From: Oscillatoriales cyanobacterium CG2_30_40_61
Lineage (GTDB): Bacteria > Cyanobacteriota > Cyanobacteriia > Cyanobacteriales > Microcoleaceae
Reading direction: 5' to 3'
DNA: 64,000 nucleotides
Assembly (NCBI GenBank): GCA_001873365.1
Contig: MNYZ01000083.1
Coordinates: 1 to 64,000, forward strand
The stretch's first letter is position 1, and every line of letters begins with the position of its first letter. This document shows, one piece after another, positions 1-8,300 of this stretch. The notes under the pieces were generated by a model. It worked only from the letters and a program-made list of their open reading frames with translations, was not told the origin of the DNA and did no database searches. Made by a program: the position numbers and the translations under genes.

Positions 1-452
1 AGAAAGTTTTAGGTTCTAGAAATTGGGAAAAACTACAACATCGTATAGCGTTATTACACGAAGCAGTAGCAAACAGACGTAAAGATTATCATTTCAAATT
101 AGCTCATCAACTTTGTAGAGATGTGGGAATGATCTTTGTAGAAGATATCAATTTTATGTCATGGAGTCAGGGTTTGTTTTGCCAGCAATCTTTAGATATG
201 GGATTAGGACAGTTTTTCACAATCCTAGAATATGTTTGCAGCCAAACTGACACTTATTTTTGCAAAGTAGATAAAAATTACACCTCACAGATTTGTCCTA
301 ATTGTGGGACAAACACAGGTAAAAAAGAGTTGAGTGAAAGAGTCCATCATTGTCAAGAATGTGGATTTGAAATTGATAGGGATATTGCTGCTTCTATGGT
401 AATTCGAGATAGAGGTTTAAATATTGTGGCGGCTGGTGCATCCGTGACTTAA
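1..452 (+). CDS. tnpB: TnpB / OrfB-type IS200/IS605 RNA-guided nuclease-transposase, C-terminal part (5' end outside window)
   Basis: Frame is open from position 3 (KVLGSRNWEKLQHRIALLHEAVANRRKDYHFKLAHQL...). Ends with the CPNCG...CQECG zinc ribbon and the DRDIAASMVIRDRGLN motif typical of TnpB C-termini. Confidence 0.93.
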   Translation, partial: KVLGSRNWEKLQHRIALLHEAVANRRKDYHFKLAHQLCRDVGMIFVEDINFMSWSQGLFCQQSLDMGLGQFFTILEYVCSQTDTYFCKVDKNYTSQICPNCGTNTGKKELSERVHHCQECGFEIDRDIAASMVIRDRGLNIVAAGASVT

Positions 453-500
453 ATTGCTTTTGGAGGCGGTCTGACGGGGGATACATCCTAGTTAAGAGCC

Positions 501-543
501 TGTGAAAAAAGAATCCACTCGGCTTTAGCCAGGGTCGGTTCAA
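501..543 (+). mobile_element. Putative right end of the IS200/IS605-type element (subterminal hairpin, possible omega-RNA 3' end)
   Basis: gaatccACTCGGCtttaGCCaGGGTcggTTCAA: imperfect hairpin with a TTTA loop about 60 nt after the tnpB stop. DUF2237 homology starts immediately after TTCAA. Confidence 0.6.
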
Positions 544-840
544 CGGGATGGGTTTTGTTATACTGGAGGGCAGGACTTTGGCGTTCATGTCATCTGCGCC
601 CAAGTTACTACAGAATTTCTGGAATATACAAAAGCCCAAGGAAATGACCTTAGCACCCCCGTGCCCGCCTTTGGGTTTCCGGGGTTAAAATCGGGGGATC
701 GGTGGTGTTTGTGTGCCTCCCGTTGGCAAGAGGCCCTGGATGCGGGAGTTGCGCCCCCGGTGGTGCTAGAATCAACCCATGTTAGAGCCTTGGAAGTGGT
801 TGATCTCGATCAGTTGCAACAATATGCCGTTCAGGGTTAG
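544..840 (+). pseudogene. DUF2237 family protein, 5'-truncated by the adjacent IS200/IS605 element
   Basis: Reads (Q)RDGFCYTGGQDFGVHVICAQVTTEFLEYTKAQGNDLSTPVPAFGFPGLKSGDRWCLCASRWQEALDAGVAPPVVLESTHVRALEVVDLDQLQQYAVQG*. This matches the DUF2237 core from the ..GFYRDGxC motif onward. No N-terminal part, with an in-frame stop in the IS-derived sequence upstream. Confidence 0.8.
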
Positions 841-891
841 CTGAAAACGATATAGTAAGAAATTGAAATTATTAACGGTTTTTGAGATCCT

Positions 892-1161
892 ATGTTCACC
901 GTAGACATTATTGTTAAATACACTCCCACTCCCTTATCCATTCAAAAAAAATCGGCTGAGGATGCCCAAGGAGCTTACAATCAGATTTTAGACGCACTCC
1001 GGGGAGGAAATGCCCAGGTCTTAGAATTTACTTGCGATAAAATTACAGATAAAAAACTGGCAATTCTCAGTAGTGAGATTTCTGCGGTACAAATTTCCGA
1101 TAAAACCGGAGGAGCTGCCGCAGGAAGATCTCCGGGTTTTGTCAGTGCCAAGGCAGAATAG
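892..1161 (+). CDS. Conserved cyanobacterial hypothetical protein (89 aa)
   Basis: Complete ORF just upstream of the ABC ATPase gene (6-bp gap). Confidence 0.7.
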   Translation: MFTVDIIVKYTPTPLSIQKKSAEDAQGAYNQILDALRGGNAQVLEFTCDKITDKKLAILSSEISAVQISDKTGGAAAGRSPGFVSAKAE

Positions 1162-1166
1162 AGGGA

Positions 1167-1859
1167 ATGACAACGAGCATGGAATCTTCAAGTCCAGCGA
1201 TACGGGTAAAAGAACTATGCTTTAGTTGGCCAAGCGGGGCGCAGGTGTTAAAATCCTGTTCCCTGGATGTTCCTCAAGGTGAGTTTTGGATGCTTTTAGG
1301 AACTAATGGTAGTGGAAAATCCACCTTATTGAGATTATTAGCCGGGTTATTACAGTCGAAATCGGGAGAAATTCAACTCCAAGGACGGGTGGGGTTTGTG
1401 TTTCAAAATCCTGATCATCAGTTAGTCATGCCAACGGTGGGGGCGGATGTGGCCTTTGGATTAGTTGAGGATAAGTTACCCTGGGTTGAAGTCAAACAAC
1501 GGGTAGAAGATGCCTTAACGGCGGTGAAATTATTGGATTTACAGCGACGTCCGATTTATGCCTTAAGTGGGGGCCAAAAACAAAGAATTGCGATCGCTGG
1601 AGCCCTAGCCCGACATTGCCAGGTATTATTATTAGATGAACCTACAGCATTATTAGATCCTGATAGTCAAAATGATTTAGTTATTGAAGTGCAACGGTTA
1701 GTAAAAACCCGTGGCATTACAGCCCTATGGGTAACACACCGTTTAGAGGAATTAAACTATAGTGATGGGGCGTTTTTATTAGAAAATGGTCAAGTAGTTG
1801 GTCGGGGTGATCCTGAACCTTTGAAACAGCGATTAATGCAAAAAGAGTTAAAGATTTAA
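1167..1859 (+). CDS. ABC transporter ATP-binding protein, ECF/CbiO-like
   Basis: Walker A GTNGSGKST, signature LSGGQKQRIAIAGALA, Walker B VLLLDEPTALLDPDS. Confidence 0.9.
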   Translation: MTTSMESSSPAIRVKELCFSWPSGAQVLKSCSLDVPQGEFWMLLGTNGSGKSTLLRLLAGLLQSKSGEIQLQGRVGFVFQNPDHQLVMPTVGADVAFGLVEDKLPWVEVKQRVEDALTAVKLLDLQRRPIYALSGGQKQRIAIAGALARHCQVLLLDEPTALLDPDSQNDLVIEVQRLVKTRGITALWVTHRLEELNYSDGAFLLENGQVVGRGDPEPLKQRLMQKELKI

Positions 1860-1917
1860 CCAGTATAAATCAATTTTAGTTAATTTAACCACAAAGACAC
1901 AAAGACACAAAGGAATT

Positions 1918-2598
1918 CTAAGATGGAGACACACCGATAAAATCGATCATTTGATGTAATGATCCCGGTTTAGTTACAATTAATACAGTAGACCCAGGTG
2001 CTAAAACCGTACTGCCATTGGGAATCACCAAATCATCGTGGGGGTGGGGTTGATAACCTACAATTAGAGAATTATCGGGAAACTGTGCATCCTGAGCAAT
2101 TGCCGCCACACTCCGACCCGCCACACGACAACGGTCAGGAATGGGCAGCTTGAGCACCTCAATTTGTCCTTGCTCAAAGTGCATCATGGATTCTACTTGC
2201 GGATACTCAATGGCATTTACCATGGTAGATACTCCTAATTCCACGGTACTTACAATATGATTAGCCCCGGACAAACGCAACGGCTGGGCAAAATCAGGGT
2301 GGCGCATCCGACTTAGAATATGGGGAACTCCGTAATGTTTCGCGAGAGTTACCATGGCTAAATTCAGGGCATCACTTCTGAGCATCGCCGCCAAGGAAGT
2401 CGCTTTCCGAATTCCAGCTTCTAACAACACATCCGTACTCACCGCACTGCCTTCAAAGGCCATGGCTCCAATTTTTTCCCGGGCGTAGCGACAGGCGGTG
2501 GGGTCAACATCAATCACGGCTACCGTGTGCCCAAGTTCTAGTAACTTTTGGGCTAAACTCAACCCCACTAATCCCCCGCCACCAATCAGAACATACAT
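1918..2598 (-). CDS. TrkA-type NAD-binding K+ channel/transporter regulatory protein
   Basis: N-terminal Rossmann GGGGLVGLSLAQKLLELGHTVAVIDVD, TrkA-N/TrkA-C layout. Confidence 0.85.
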   Translation of the reverse strand: MYVLIGGGGLVGLSLAQKLLELGHTVAVIDVDPTACRYAREKIGAMAFEGSAVSTDVLLEAGIRKATSLAAMLRSDALNLAMVTLAKHYGVPHILSRMRHPDFAQPLRLSGANHIVSTVELGVSTMVNAIEYPQVESMMHFEQGQIEVLKLPIPDRCRVAGRSVAAIAQDAQFPDNSLIVGYQPHPHDDLVIPNGSTVLAPGSTVLIVTKPGSLHQMIDFIGVSPS

Positions 2599-2685
2599 AG
2601 CAATATCTTAATTTTGGGTTGACAATTAATCTTAGCGTCTGGCAAGGTTAATTGTTAATATTTAAAGACTCATTATTGAGCAGTA

Positions 2686-4248
2686 TTGAGAGTGGATGTT
2701 ACCGAATTAGTCAGAATTTCAATTATTCTCCTACTGGTTTCAACGGGTGTGGCGCTATTCTCCCGCAAGATCGGGATTCCTTACGTTACAGGTTTAGTGC
2801 TGGCCGGTTTGCCATTCTCGGAATTTCTCTCCCAATCGGTGGGTTTAGATCCGGTTTTAGTTTTGAATCTATTTTTACCTATTCTTATCTTTGAAGCCGG
2901 GATTAATACCGATGTCAGTCGTCTCCGCAGCACCTTTAAACCCATTGCCCTGTTAGCTGGCCCCGGGGCGATTTGTTCCAGTGGAATTATTGCGGTTTTA
3001 TTAAAGTTTGGCCTAGGACTTGATTGGATACCTGCGCTCTTTATGGGGGTGATTTTAGCCAATACGGATACGGTTTCCATGATTGCGGTATTTAAGGAAA
3101 TTCCAGTCCCGTCGAGACTCTCAACTATTGTGGAAGGGGAAACCCTGTTCAACGATGCGGCGGCTTTGGTTTGTTTTAATCTGATTGCACAATTTTATGC
3201 CACCGGTTCCCTCACTGTCCTAGAAGGTGTCCAACAACTGCTGTTTACCTCCGTTGGCGGGGTTCTTGTGGGGTTGGTCTTGGGCTACTTAACTATCCCT
3301 ATCTTTGCCCGGTTAGATGATCCCCTCAATAGTCTATTACTCACGGTAGCCGTGGCCCTAGGAACCTTTCAGGTCGGGCAGTTGCTAGGGGTATCCGGTG
3401 CGGTGGCGGTAGTCGTAGCGGGATTAATTTTCGGAAATCTGGGACTGTCTCGCCAAACCACGGCCTCCAGTCGGATTACCCTATTGAGTTTCTGGGAATA
3501 TGCGGGTTTTACCGTTAATACCTTTATTTTTCTATTAATTGGGGTAGAAATCAACTTATTCACCTTTTGGCAAACCTTACCTGCGGTTTTGTTAGCGGTT
3601 TTAGTTTACCAAATCGCCCGGGGTTTAACGGTTTATCCTCTGTTAGCAATGGCGAGTAAGTTTGACCGGGTAATTCCTCTACGTTGGCAACATTTGTTAT
3701 TTTTTGGCAATATTAAAGGCTCCCTATCCATGGCCTTAGCTTTAAGTTTACCGACCACACTCCCAGGACGGGATATTCTAATTACCTTGATTTTTGGTAG
3801 TGTTTTAGTCTCCTTAGTTGGACAGGGTTTAAGTTTACCTTGGGTGGTGAAAAATTTGAATTTATCAACGGTTTCTTTAACACAGCAACGGGTGGAAGAA
3901 TGGCAAGCGGAATTAATTACCGCTAAAGCCGCCCAGGACGAACTAGATAGTTTATTAAACTCTGGAATTTTACCTAAATCTGTCTATGAAGAAATGCGTT
4001 CTACTTATCAAGTAAAAATAGCCCGAGCCGAAAAGTCTTTGCGAGAATTTTATAATCGGCGTCCGGTAGATTTTGAACAGTATAAGGGAGATTATATTAG
4101 TAAATTGGATGCAATTCGGCGGCGTTTATTGTTAGCGGAAAAAGGGGTTCTTAATGAAGCAATGCGAAAGCGAATTTTATCGGAAACCGTTGTCCAAAAG
4201 CGTATCCAAATCCTTGACCAACAATTACTACAACTAGAGGATGATTAA
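2686..4248 (+). CDS. Cation:proton antiporter (CPA1, NhaP-like)
   Basis: Multi-TM, GETLFNDAAALVCF motif, C-terminal coiled/cytosolic tail; TTG start. Confidence 0.88.
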   Translation: MRVDVTELVRISIILLLVSTGVALFSRKIGIPYVTGLVLAGLPFSEFLSQSVGLDPVLVLNLFLPILIFEAGINTDVSRLRSTFKPIALLAGPGAICSSGIIAVLLKFGLGLDWIPALFMGVILANTDTVSMIAVFKEIPVPSRLSTIVEGETLFNDAAALVCFNLIAQFYATGSLTVLEGVQQLLFTSVGGVLVGLVLGYLTIPIFARLDDPLNSLLLTVAVALGTFQVGQLLGVSGAVAVVVAGLIFGNLGLSRQTTASSRITLLSFWEYAGFTVNTFIFLLIGVEINLFTFWQTLPAVLLAVLVYQIARGLTVYPLLAMASKFDRVIPLRWQHLLFFGNIKGSLSMALALSLPTTLPGRDILITLIFGSVLVSLVGQGLSLPWVVKNLNLSTVSLTQQRVEEWQAELITAKAAQDELDSLLNSGILPKSVYEEMRSTYQVKIARAEKSLREFYNRRPVDFEQYKGDYISKLDAIRRRLLLAEKGVLNEAMRKRILSETVVQKRIQILDQQLLQLEDD

Positions 4249-4265
4249 AGCAGACTTGTGAATAC

Positions 4266-4874
4266 TTACCCACCATTAAAAATCTGCCCGGCGGTCAGAT
4301 TAAATTCTGGAAAAACTACGGATTCCACTGTTTCATTTTCTCGAAATAGCTGAATTTGATACTCACCATCAATCAACTTATATACTGATAAAATTGGCTG
4401 TTTTGGAGAACCAATATAACGGCTACCTCCTAACCCTAAATAATCAACAATCCAATATTCAGCAATGCCTAAATCTTCATAATCAATCATTTTGTGTGCG
4501 TAATCATCCCGCCAATTTGTGCTGACAACTTCAACCACTAACTTAATAGAATTTCCTTGAGTAATAACTGATTCTCTTTCCCATCGAGATTCATTGGCTG
4601 CTAAGGCTTGTTTATCTAATATAATCAAATCTGGATTGTAGCCAGAGTTATTGCTATATTTAATTGTGCATTCTTTGGGAATTAAGTAAGGAAGTTTTAA
4701 TCGTCTAATTTTTAAACCTAACTCAATAGTCAGAAAACCGGCGATCGCTGAATGTTTACCCGTTGGATTTGGCATTTCAACCACAACTCCGTTATGCAAT
4801 TCGTATTTTCCGTTTTCCGGTTTCCAGTCCAGAAACTGATCAAAATTGATTAACTTCGATATAGTTTGAATCAT
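4266..4874 (-). CDS. Uma2 family (DUF820) endonuclease-like protein
   Basis: KYELHNGVVVEMPNPTGKHS, PDLIILD, VEVVSTNWRDDYAHKMIDYEDLGIAEYWIVD. Confidence 0.92.
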   Translation of the reverse strand: MIQTISKLINFDQFLDWKPENGKYELHNGVVVEMPNPTGKHSAIAGFLTIELGLKIRRLKLPYLIPKECTIKYSNNSGYNPDLIILDKQALAANESRWERESVITQGNSIKLVVEVVSTNWRDDYAHKMIDYEDLGIAEYWIVDYLGLGGSRYIGSPKQPILSVYKLIDGEYQIQLFRENETVESVVFPEFNLTAGQIFNGG

Positions 4875-5121
4875 ATAAAAACCTTGATTAAAAACGTTAA
4901 CTTATTATATTATAAAAATAGATATAGCAGTCGCCATAACGCTATTGACATGGATTACCGCACTAAGGCGGTAATGACAGCCGATAAGTAGTCTTTAAGG
5001 GGGATTTAGGGGGATCTAATCTCGGCTATAATCAGAGGTTTTCGGCTTAAGTTGACACCCATGACGGCCGTTCGCCCCTACAGATGGTGTATAATTGGGT
5101 ATTCTGCGTAAGTTCTATTAA

Positions 5122-5194
5122 TGGAGAATAGGGGATTCGAACCCCTGACCTCTGCGGTGCGATCGCAGCACTCTACCAACTGAGCTAATTCCCC
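5122..5194 (-). tRNA. tRNA-Ala (anticodon CGC)
   Basis: Reverse strand GGGGAATTAGCTCAGTTGGTAGAGTGCTGCGATCGCACCGCAGAGGTCAGGGGTTCGAATCCCCTATTCTCCA. Complete cloverleaf, anticodon loop ATCGCAC, G3-U70 identity pair, GGTTCGAATCC T-arm. Confidence 0.95.
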
Positions 5195-5258
5195 TTCCGA
5201 GTCAAAGGATCAACCTGTGATCAATAATCTTTGACTGCAATTTACTATTGTAACACAA

Positions 5259-5978
5259 CTAAACCTGAGATTGCAAAGGTTCTTGTAAAAAATTTTTTTG
5301 AATCCGGTCTAATTCCAGATCGGAGAATCGATCAACGGCCCAATTTGCCCACCGTTGCAGGATATGGAGGGGATAGGTATGGGCAACACCCGCGACCTGA
5401 ATTCCGGCCCGCCCGGCGGCAATTATGCCCACACAGGTATCCTCTACGGCCAGACATTCCGATGGCTGTAAATTCAGGTAGGGGTAAGCCTCGTTTAAGC
5501 GTTGTAGGCCTAACAAATAGCCTTCGGGTTCGGGTTTGCTCAGGGTAATATCATCCCCAGCCACAATAATCGGAAAATAGTCTTTCAGCCCACTGCGAGT
5601 TAACACCAATTCCACTTCCGCCCCTAACGCCCCGGTGACAATTCCTAACTTTAAATCGGCCAGTTGTAACTGTTGCAGCAAATTCTCCAAACCCGGATAT
5701 AGGGGAAGTGGTTCTAATTGTTCTAAATAATTGCGATAACTAATTGATTTCCGTTCAATTAACTGATTCAAATAGGTATTACTAACAACCCGACCCCGAT
5801 AGGTTAAGAGGTCTGTTAAACAGGCGCGATCGCTCCGCCCTAAAGAAAATTTGCGAATTTCTTCGGGTTTAGAACGGAGGTTTTCACTCAACAAAAGTTC
5901 AGCAATGAGTTGTTCATGGATCGACTCATCGTTAATAATAATGCCATTAAAATCAAATAGAACTGCCTTTAAACCCAT
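5259..5978 (-). CDS. HAD-superfamily hydrolase (beta-phosphoglucomutase-like)
   Basis: LFDFNGIIINDE, GIVTGALG, KPEPEGYLLGL, CLAVEDTCVGIIAAGRAG. Confidence 0.88.
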   Translation of the reverse strand: MGLKAVLFDFNGIIINDESIHEQLIAELLLSENLRSKPEEIRKFSLGRSDRACLTDLLTYRGRVVSNTYLNQLIERKSISYRNYLEQLEPLPLYPGLENLLQQLQLADLKLGIVTGALGAEVELVLTRSGLKDYFPIIVAGDDITLSKPEPEGYLLGLQRLNEAYPYLNLQPSECLAVEDTCVGIIAAGRAGIQVAGVAHTYPLHILQRWANWAVDRFSDLELDRIQKNFLQEPLQSQV

Positions 5979-5999
5979 GGTTATTCACAAATCCTTGAT

Positions 6000-7988
6000 C
6001 TAACGTTCTGTGGCTAACCAAGCCCGCAGAACCTCTCCCACTGACCAGGCTTGGGCAATACAACCCCGGGGGTGCATGGGGGCATTACCATCAAAAATTT
6101 CACTGATTGTTCCTAGTCCCCCGGTGGTTAGATGGTTGCTAATCGGTTCTAGGAAACTACGGGCCACCGTAGGATTTTGAAACACCCGTAAATGAGCGAT
6201 CACAAAGGGCCCCAACAGCCAAGCCCAAACGGTTCCCTGATGATAGGCACTATCCCGTTGTACCGGATTTCCCTCATAATATCCCCGATAGTGGCAATGA
6301 TTCGGAGCCAGCGATCGCAATCCTGATGATGTTAACAAAAACCGTCCGCAGGTTTCAACCACGGCCTTTTGTTGGTCAGGAGATAGGGCGCTGTGGGGGA
6401 GGGAAACGGCAAAAATTTGATTGGGTCGCAGGGAAGCATCATCACCATAAATCCCATCAATCACATCGTAACAATAGCCCAATTCTGGATTCCAGAACCG
6501 TTCAAACCGAGCTAGGGCGCGATCGGCTAAGGCGTCATATTCTTGATAGGGTCTGCCAATTTGACGGGCAAATTTTCCCATAATTCGTAGGGCGTTATAC
6601 CACAGGGCGTTAATTTCCACGGGTTTACCGATGCGCGGAGTCACCACCCAATCCCCAATTTTGGCATCCATCCAGGTTAACTGTGATCCCTGTTCTCCGG
6701 CGTAGAGTAAACCATCGCCCGGATCGAGGTGAATATTATAGCGAGTTCCCCGACAATGATATTGAATAATATCAGCTAACACCGGGAATAAATTCTCGAC
6801 AATATCAATATCTTCGGTGAGGTCATAATATTGACGGATCGCCTCAAAATACCATAGGGTGGCATCAACCGTATTGTAGTCTGGGTTTTCTCCGGCGTCG
6901 GTGAAACGGTTGGGTAACATTCCTTCCTCGACACACTTGGAGTAGGTATAGAGAATGGCGCGGGTAATTTGCAGGCGTCCGGTGGTCATGGTAATCCCGG
7001 GTAAACTGATCATCGTGTCCCGTCCCCAATCCCCAAACCAGGGATATCCGGCGATAATAGTTTTACCAATAGGATTTTCAGGAATAGCACGATTGACCAC
7101 AAATTGATCGGCGGCAAATACCAACTGTTGTACCCATGCGGGTACTTCCCTAATATTGCTCGGACAGCTATCTTGCCAGTATCCTAATAATTTGCGTTCG
7201 TAGGTACGACGGAGTTCTAGGGCGGCTTCTGCATTTAAATTGGGGTTGGGTTCGGTACTCGCAACAAAACAGAGGGACTCCCCCGGATGCAAGGTGGCGC
7301 TGAAGGTGGCAATATGAAGATGATCCTCGTGATCCATGAGGCCGCGATCGCGTTCCCTAGCTAAATCAAAGTTATAACACCATTGATGGGTGGGTTGTAC
7401 TGTTCCGCGATCAGTGAATAAATAAATCGGGGTAGCCTGGGGAAAGGCGGTAACACATAGCCCGTTTTCCACCGCTTCCGCCTGCATTTTCCAATTCCCA
7501 GCATGGGTATCGCTATGATAGTCTCGATAATTCACCAATGCTTTTAGGGTCAGGGTGATTGGCCCTGAAGCCCGAGTTAAGCTATAACGAACATAGGTAA
7601 TATTAGCCTCGGGCTGCATCCAAATCCGTTTTTCTAAGAGGGCGTCCGCGCAGGCAAATTTCCAAGTCGGTATGGTGCGGTCTAAGTGAAATTTTTCAAT
7701 ATGATGATGTCCATAACCATTAACTGCACCCCCACTCCAACAATTCGTATAAAGGGGATAAACTTGTTCGTGATATTCTACAATTTCGTCTACTTTTGTA
7801 ACTAATAAAGTCCGTCCTAATGGGGGGTTTAAAGCCGCTACTAATAAACCATGATAACGGCGTGTCAGTAAGCCTGCTATTGTTCCCGAAGCATAGCCAC
7901 CGATGCCATTAGTCACTAACCATTCCCGTGTTTGGGCACTGGGCAAATCACCACAAATTTCTCGTCCGAAATTAATACTCATACCCAA
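6000..7988 (-). CDS. Amylo-alpha-1,6-glucosidase / glycogen debranching enzyme family
   Basis: TREWLVTNGIGGYASGTIAGLLTRRYHGLLVAA, GYPWFGDWGRDTMISLPG, AYHQGTVWAWLLGPF. Confidence 0.93.
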   Translation of the reverse strand: MGMSINFGREICGDLPSAQTREWLVTNGIGGYASGTIAGLLTRRYHGLLVAALNPPLGRTLLVTKVDEIVEYHEQVYPLYTNCWSGGAVNGYGHHHIEKFHLDRTIPTWKFACADALLEKRIWMQPEANITYVRYSLTRASGPITLTLKALVNYRDYHSDTHAGNWKMQAEAVENGLCVTAFPQATPIYLFTDRGTVQPTHQWCYNFDLARERDRGLMDHEDHLHIATFSATLHPGESLCFVASTEPNPNLNAEAALELRRTYERKLLGYWQDSCPSNIREVPAWVQQLVFAADQFVVNRAIPENPIGKTIIAGYPWFGDWGRDTMISLPGITMTTGRLQITRAILYTYSKCVEEGMLPNRFTDAGENPDYNTVDATLWYFEAIRQYYDLTEDIDIVENLFPVLADIIQYHCRGTRYNIHLDPGDGLLYAGEQGSQLTWMDAKIGDWVVTPRIGKPVEINALWYNALRIMGKFARQIGRPYQEYDALADRALARFERFWNPELGYCYDVIDGIYGDDASLRPNQIFAVSLPHSALSPDQQKAVVETCGRFLLTSSGLRSLAPNHCHYRGYYEGNPVQRDSAYHQGTVWAWLLGPFVIAHLRVFQNPTVARSFLEPISNHLTTGGLGTISEIFDGNAPMHPRGCIAQAWSVGEVLRAWLATER

Positions 7989-8029
7989 TCAGTTATCAGT
8001 TATCAGTTATCAGTTATCAGTTATTAGTT
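7989..8029. repeat. Heptameric tandem repeat (CAGTTAT)n
   Basis: cagttatcagttatcagttatcagttatcagttattagtt. Confidence 0.9.
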
Positions 8030-8246
8030 AAGGAGTATACAGTTAATTTATTAATTCTTAAACTGCTAACTGGCAACTGGTGACTGAATTATAGCGTTTT
8101 ATTGTCAAAATTAAAACCCCCACTTTGTTAGGTTGAATCCGGATTAAACAGATTACTCCAGTCTGACGGAATATTGCCCAGCATTAAAATCAGTAATCAG
8201 TTAAAGAGTATACAGTTAATTTATTAATTTTTAAACTGCTAACTGG
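8026..8246. repeat. Pair of 48-bp direct repeats (8026-8073 and 8199-8246)
   Basis: agttaaGgagtatacagttaatttattaattCttaaactgctaactgg vs the same with A and T at the two marked sites; 46/48 matches by eye. Confidence 0.9.
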
Positions 8247-8300
8247 AGTATAATTAAATTTGTATTTTTATTGTCTGGCAATTGCTCAAGATTTAGTTCA

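Noticed and set aside
394-639. 81-aa minus-strand ORF
   Set aside because: Spans the IS right end and antisense of the DUF2237 remnant; no family features.
2781-3152. 123-aa minus-strand ORF antisense to the Na+/H+ antiporter
   Set aside because: Antisense shadow ORF of a well-supported CDS. The same applies to 3369-3563, 6326-6583, 13580-13879, 15080-15493, 16636-16881, 36360-36692 and 43853-44110.
7989-8029. Regularly repeated CAGTTAT units considered as a CRISPR array
   Set aside because: Period is 7 bp with no spacers; this is a short tandem repeat typical of cyanobacterial intergenic DNA.
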